Source: Pseudonocardia hierapolitana
GTDB lineage: Bacteria > Actinomycetota > Actinomycetes > Mycobacteriales > Pseudonocardiaceae
Length of the DNA stretch: 64,000 nucleotides
Direction: 5' to 3'
NCBI RefSeq assembly: GCF_007994075.1
Contig: NZ_VIWU01000001.1
Span: 4,154,001 to 4,218,000 of the forward strand
Below are positions 61,110-64,000 of this stretch, in pieces (position 1 is the first letter of the stretch; each line of letters begins with the position of its first letter). The position numbers and the translations under genes are program-made. Below the pieces are notes generated by a model that worked only from the letters and a program-made list of their open reading frames with translations, ran no database searches and was not told where the DNA came from.

Positions 61110-62053
61110 AGTTGCGTATCGGCACCCGGCCGAGCGCGCTCGCCATGGCCCAGACCGGGATCGTCGCCGATCGGCTGCGGGCCGCGGGCCACGAGTGCGA
61201 ACTGGTCGAGGTCAGCACGTCCGGCGACCGCTCGTCGGCGCCGGTCGCGCAGCTGGGCGTCGGGGTGTTCGTGTCCGCACTGCGGGACGCGCTGGCGCGC
61301 GGCGAGGTCGACGTCGCCGTGCACTCCTACAAGGATCTGCCCACCGCGCCCGACCCGCGGCTGCGCCTCGCGGCCGTGCCCGCGCGGGAGGACCCCCGCG
61401 ACGCGCTGGTGGCGCGCGACGGCATGGTGCTCGGTGAGCTCCCGCCCGGCGCGCGGGTCGGCACCGGCTCGCCGCGACGCATCGCGCAGCTCGATGCGCT
61501 GGGCCTGGGGCTCGACGTCGTCGCGATCCGCGGCAACGTCGACACCCGCGTCGGCAAGGTGCGTTCCGGCGAGCTCGACGGCGTGGTCGTCGCGGCCGCC
61601 GGGCTGTCCCGGCTGGGGCGCCTCGCCGAGGCCACCGAGCTGCTCGACCCGCTGCAGATGCTGCCCGCGCCCGCCCAGGGTGCGCTGGCGGTGGAGTGCC
61701 GGGCGCAGGACCTCGAGATCGGCAACGCCCTCGCCGCGGTCCTCGACGACCCGTTCACGCGGGCCGCGGTGGTCTCCGAGCGCGCGGTGCTGGCCACCCT
61801 CGAGGCCGGCTGCAGCGCGCCGGTCGGGGCGCTGGCGGACGTCGTCTCCGATCTGGACGACGACGGCAAGGTCGTCGACCGCCTCTCCCTGCGAGCGGTG
61901 GTCGGCACGATCGACGGGGCGTTGCTGCGCGCCTCCGTCACCGGAGACATGGACGACGCCGAGAAGCTCGGTGCGGCACTGGCCGCCGAGTTGCTCGACA
62001 TGGGGGGCCTCGACGCCCTTCCGAGAAACGCTGGATCGGGAGTTCCGAGATGA
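61106..62053 (+). CDS. hemC: hydroxymethylbilane synthase (porphobilinogen deaminase)
   Basis: A 315-residue enzyme joining four porphobilinogens into hydroxymethylbilane. The start [15 protein letters not shown], the catalytic Asp region [35 protein letters not shown] and the dipyrromethane-cofactor Cys236 in [12 protein letters not shown] are all present. ATGA overlaps join it to hemA upstream and hemD downstream. Confidence 0.97.
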   Translation: MKLRIGTRPSALAMAQTGIVADRLRAAGHECELVEVSTSGDRSSAPVAQLGVGVFVSALRDALARGEVDVAVHSYKDLPTAPDPRLRLAAVPAREDPRDALVARDGMVLGELPPGARVGTGSPRRIAQLDALGLGLDVVAIRGNVDTRVGKVRSGELDGVVVAAAGLSRLGRLAEATELLDPLQMLPAPAQGALAVECRAQDLEIGNALAAVLDDPFTRAAVVSERAVLATLEAGCSAPVGALADVVSDLDDDGKVVDRLSLRAVVGTIDGALLRASVTGDMDDAEKLGAALAAELLDMGGLDALPRNAGSGVPR

Positions 62054-63588
62054 CACCTTCGCCCAACCCGGGACGGGTCGCTTTCGTGGGCAGTGGCCCC
62101 GGCGACCCCGGCCTGCTGACCGTCCGCGCGCGGGAGGCCCTCGCGAGCGCACCGCTCGTCATCACGGACTCGGACGTCCCGGACCAGGTACTGGCGCTCG
62201 TCGCCGACGGGGCCGAGGTACGCCCGGCCGTCGGGCAGCCGGGCGACGTCGCGAAGGACCTCATCACCGAGGTGCAGTCGGGTCGCAGCGTCACGCGCCT
62301 GGTCAGCGGTGACCCGTTCACCCTCGACTCGGTCGTGCAGGAGGCCATCGCGGTGGCCGCGGCCGCCGTGCCGTTCGACGTCGTGCCGGGCGTCCCCGCG
62401 GGCACGGCCGTGCCGGCCTACGCGGGCGTGCCGCTCGGCTCGGCGCACATGGAGGCCGACGTGCGTGCCGGCGTCGACTGGCCGCGGCTGGCGGCGGCGC
62501 CGGGCACCTTCGTGCTGCACGCCACCGCGTCGCACCTGCCCGAGGTCGCCGCAGCGCTCACCGAGCACGGCGTCCCCGCGCAGACCCCGGTCGCCGTCAC
62601 CGTGAACGGCACGCACACCACGCAGAAGACGGTCCAGAGCACCCTCGCGACCATGGCCGCCGAGGCGTCCGAGCTCGAGGGCCCGCTCGTCGTCACCGTC
62701 GGCGCGGAGGTCGGGCTGCGCGCCGAGCTGTCGTGGTGGGAGTCGCGCGCGCTGTACGGCTGGCGCGTGCTCGTGCCGCGCACCAAGGACCAGGCAGGCG
62801 CGATGAGCGAGCGCCTCGCCGTGCACGGTGCCTCCGCCGAGGAGGTGCCCACCATCGCCGTCGAGCCCCCGCGCTCGCCCACGCAGATGGAGCGCGCGGT
62901 GAAGGGCCTCGTCGACGGCCGCTACCAGTGGGTGGTGTTCACCTCCACCAACGCGGTGCGCGCGGTGTGGGAGAAGTTCGCCGAGTTCGGGCTGGACGCC
63001 CGCGCGTTCTCCGGCGTCAAGATCGCCTGTGTCGGCGCTGCCACCGCCGAGAAGGTGCGGGGCTTCGGTATCAACCCGGAGCTCGTGCCGTCGATCGACG
63101 AGGGTCAGGACTCCTCCTCCGAGGGCCTGCTGAGCATCTTCCCGCCCTACGACGACGTGCTCGACCCGGTCGACCGCGTGCTGCTCCCGCGCGCCGACAT
63201 CGCCACCGAGACCCTCGCCGCCGGCCTGCGCGAGCGTGGCTGGGAGATCGACGACGTCACCGCGTACCGCACGGTGCGCGCCGCGCCGCCGCCCGCCCCG
63301 ATCCGCGAGGCCATCAAGACCGGCGGCTTCGACGCGGTGTGCTTCACCTCGTCGTCCACGGTGCGCAACCTCGTCGGCATCGCCGGCAAGCCGCACGCCC
63401 GCACGATCGTGGCCTGCATCGGCCCGCAGACGGCCGAGACGGCCCGCGAGTTCGGCCTTCGGGTCGACGTGCAGCCGGCAGAGGCGCGTGTTCCCGCGCT
63501 GGTCGACGCGCTGGCCGCCCACGCTGCGAAGCTCCGCGCGGAGGGCGCCCTGCCCCCGCCGCGGAAGGTGAAGGCCCGGCGCCGCTGA
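62050..63588 (+). CDS. hemD: uroporphyrinogen-III synthase fused to a diverged methyltransferase domain
   Basis: A 512-residue two-domain protein, as in mycobacterial Rv0511. Residues about 1-235 have the uroporphyrinogen methyltransferase fold ([55 protein letters not shown]). Residues about 245-500 are uroporphyrinogen-III synthase ([70 protein letters not shown]). The usual RLKGGDPFVFGRG loop of active methyltransferases reads [12 protein letters not shown], so the first domain may be inactive or changed. It closes hemACD before a large hairpin. Confidence 0.93.
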   Translation: MTPSPNPGRVAFVGSGPGDPGLLTVRAREALASAPLVITDSDVPDQVLALVADGAEVRPAVGQPGDVAKDLITEVQSGRSVTRLVSGDPFTLDSVVQEAIAVAAAAVPFDVVPGVPAGTAVPAYAGVPLGSAHMEADVRAGVDWPRLAAAPGTFVLHATASHLPEVAAALTEHGVPAQTPVAVTVNGTHTTQKTVQSTLATMAAEASELEGPLVVTVGAEVGLRAELSWWESRALYGWRVLVPRTKDQAGAMSERLAVHGASAEEVPTIAVEPPRSPTQMERAVKGLVDGRYQWVVFTSTNAVRAVWEKFAEFGLDARAFSGVKIACVGAATAEKVRGFGINPELVPSIDEGQDSSSEGLLSIFPPYDDVLDPVDRVLLPRADIATETLAAGLRERGWEIDDVTAYRTVRAAPPPAPIREAIKTGGFDAVCFTSSSTVRNLVGIAGKPHARTIVACIGPQTAETAREFGLRVDVQPAEARVPALVDALAAHAAKLRAEGALPPPRKVKARRR

Positions 63589-63597
63589 GCCCGGAAG

Positions 63598-63650
63598 TTC
63601 AGGAAAGCCACATTCAGGGCTTCGTAGGCCCTGAATGTGGCTTTCCTGAA
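63598..63650. terminator. perfect 23-bp inverted repeat after hemD
   Basis: Arms at 63598-63620 and 63628-63650 are exact reverse complements of 23 bp with a 7-nt loop (TTCGTAG). They begin TTCAGGAAAGCCACATTC and are about 50 percent GC, well below the surroundings. The hairpin lies 9 bp after the hemD stop and 37 bp before the hemB start. A terminator or attenuator is plausible, but the AT-richer arms also suggest a mobile palindromic repeat. Confidence 0.85.
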
Positions 63651-63674
63651 CGCAGGGTCCTGGAGGCCCGGTCG

Positions 63675-63680
63675 TAGGCT
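63675..63680 (+). promoter_or_regulatory. -10 hexamer TAGGCT of hemB
   Basis: TAGGCT ends 6 nt before the ATG at 63687, so hemB probably has its own promoter and a leaderless mRNA beyond the hemD hairpin. Confidence 0.5.
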
Positions 63681-63686
63681 GGCCCC

Positions 63687-64000
63687 ATGGCGTTTCCCAC
63701 CCACCGGCCGCGGCGGCTGCGCACCACCCCGGCCCTGCGCCGGCTCGTCGCCGAAACCGACCTGCGGCCACGGCACCTGGTGCTGCCGATGTTCGTCAAG
63801 GAGGGCGCCGCCGAGCCGGTGCCGATCCCGTCGATGCCGGGGGTCGTGCAGCACACGCGCGACTCGCTGCGCAAGGCCGCGGTCGAGGCGGTCGAGGCGG
63901 GGGTGGGCGGGCTGATGCTGTTCGGCGTGCCGGAGCGCCACGACGCCACCGGGTCGGCGGGCGTCGACCCGGACGGCGTGCTGAACGTCGCGCTGCGCGA
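63687..64000 (+). CDS. hemB: delta-aminolevulinic acid dehydratase (5' part)
   Basis: The first 104 codons of porphobilinogen synthase, which condenses two 5-aminolevulinates; the rest lies beyond the right edge. RPRRLRTTPALRRLVAETDL, LVLPMFVKEGAAEPVPIPSMPGV and GGLMLFGVPERHDATGS are the standard N-terminal blocks (the PxRLR, LPxFV and FGVP stretches). It completes the haem gene set after the hairpin at 63598-63650. Confidence 0.95.
   Translation, partial: MAFPTHRPRRLRTTPALRRLVAETDLRPRHLVLPMFVKEGAAEPVPIPSMPGVVQHTRDSLRKAAVEAVEAGVGGLMLFGVPERHDATGSAGVDPDGVLNVALR

Noticed and set aside
61327..63771. An 814-codon open frame on the minus strand
   Set aside because: It is antisense to hemC and hemD, which are certain, and has biased Arg and Gly composition.

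Overview
The window is very GC-rich actinobacterial DNA. Mycothiol synthesis (mshA), a BldN-type sigma factor, Rex-controlled haem genes, a 33-residue bS22-type ribosomal protein, many GTG starts, 4-bp ATGA/GTGA gene overlaps and a SARP regulator together suggest a filamentous actinomycete, most likely of the Pseudonocardiales (Pseudonocardia-like). I saw no rRNA, tRNA, insertion sequence, integrase or true CRISPR array.

Left part (1-15.6 kb). A SARP/AfsR-type regulator runs off the left edge, followed by a lipoprotein esterase, a 2OG-Fe(II) oxygenase, a P1-family peptidase and a DUF1761 membrane protein. A molybdenum block comes next: moaA-moaD on the minus strand, then an HTH-TOBE regulator with modABC on the plus strand, with an acyl-CoA dehydrogenase gene and a 22-bp-period repeat array between them. 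A secreted subtilase and a GlxA/DJ-1 pair end this part.

Middle (15.6-27.8 kb). This holds serS, an ACSF2-like acyl-CoA ligase, a cold-shock-domain protein, a DUF2771 lipoprotein, an MFS permease, a glutaminyl-peptide cyclotransferase-like lipoprotein, a DUF3027 zinc-ribbon protein joined to a 967-residue sacsin-type ATPase, then mshA and a YbjN protein.

Right part (27.8-64 kb). From mshA onward the order follows the mycobacterial Rv0486-Rv0512 region: mshA, ybjN, gpmA, senX3-regX3, ppx, Rv0497/0498/0499-like genes, proC, the Rv0500A and Rv0500B homologues, an Rv0501-like epimerase, an Rv0502-like acyltransferase, serB1-like, a glutaredoxin-like gene, hemA, hemC, hemD and hemB. Two stretches break this order. 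About 11 kb between ybjN and gpmA carries an aminoglycoside acetyltransferase, three VOC proteins, three regulators, a methyltransferase and a CoA ligase. A second stretch between serB1 and hemA carries the bldN-like sigma gene, its DUF5667 partner, a CoA ligase and a sulfite-oxidase-type molybdoenzyme.

Regulation can be read at several places. A Rex operator covers the core promoter of rex-hemA-hemC-hemD. A BldN-type promoter lies in front of the DUF5667 gene. A 16-bp palindrome covers the predicted start point of a VOC gene divergent from a MarR gene. A PHO/RegX3-like direct repeat lies upstream of senX3. At least a dozen genes have a TAnnnT -10 hexamer only 6-8 nt before the start codon, which predicts leaderless mRNAs.
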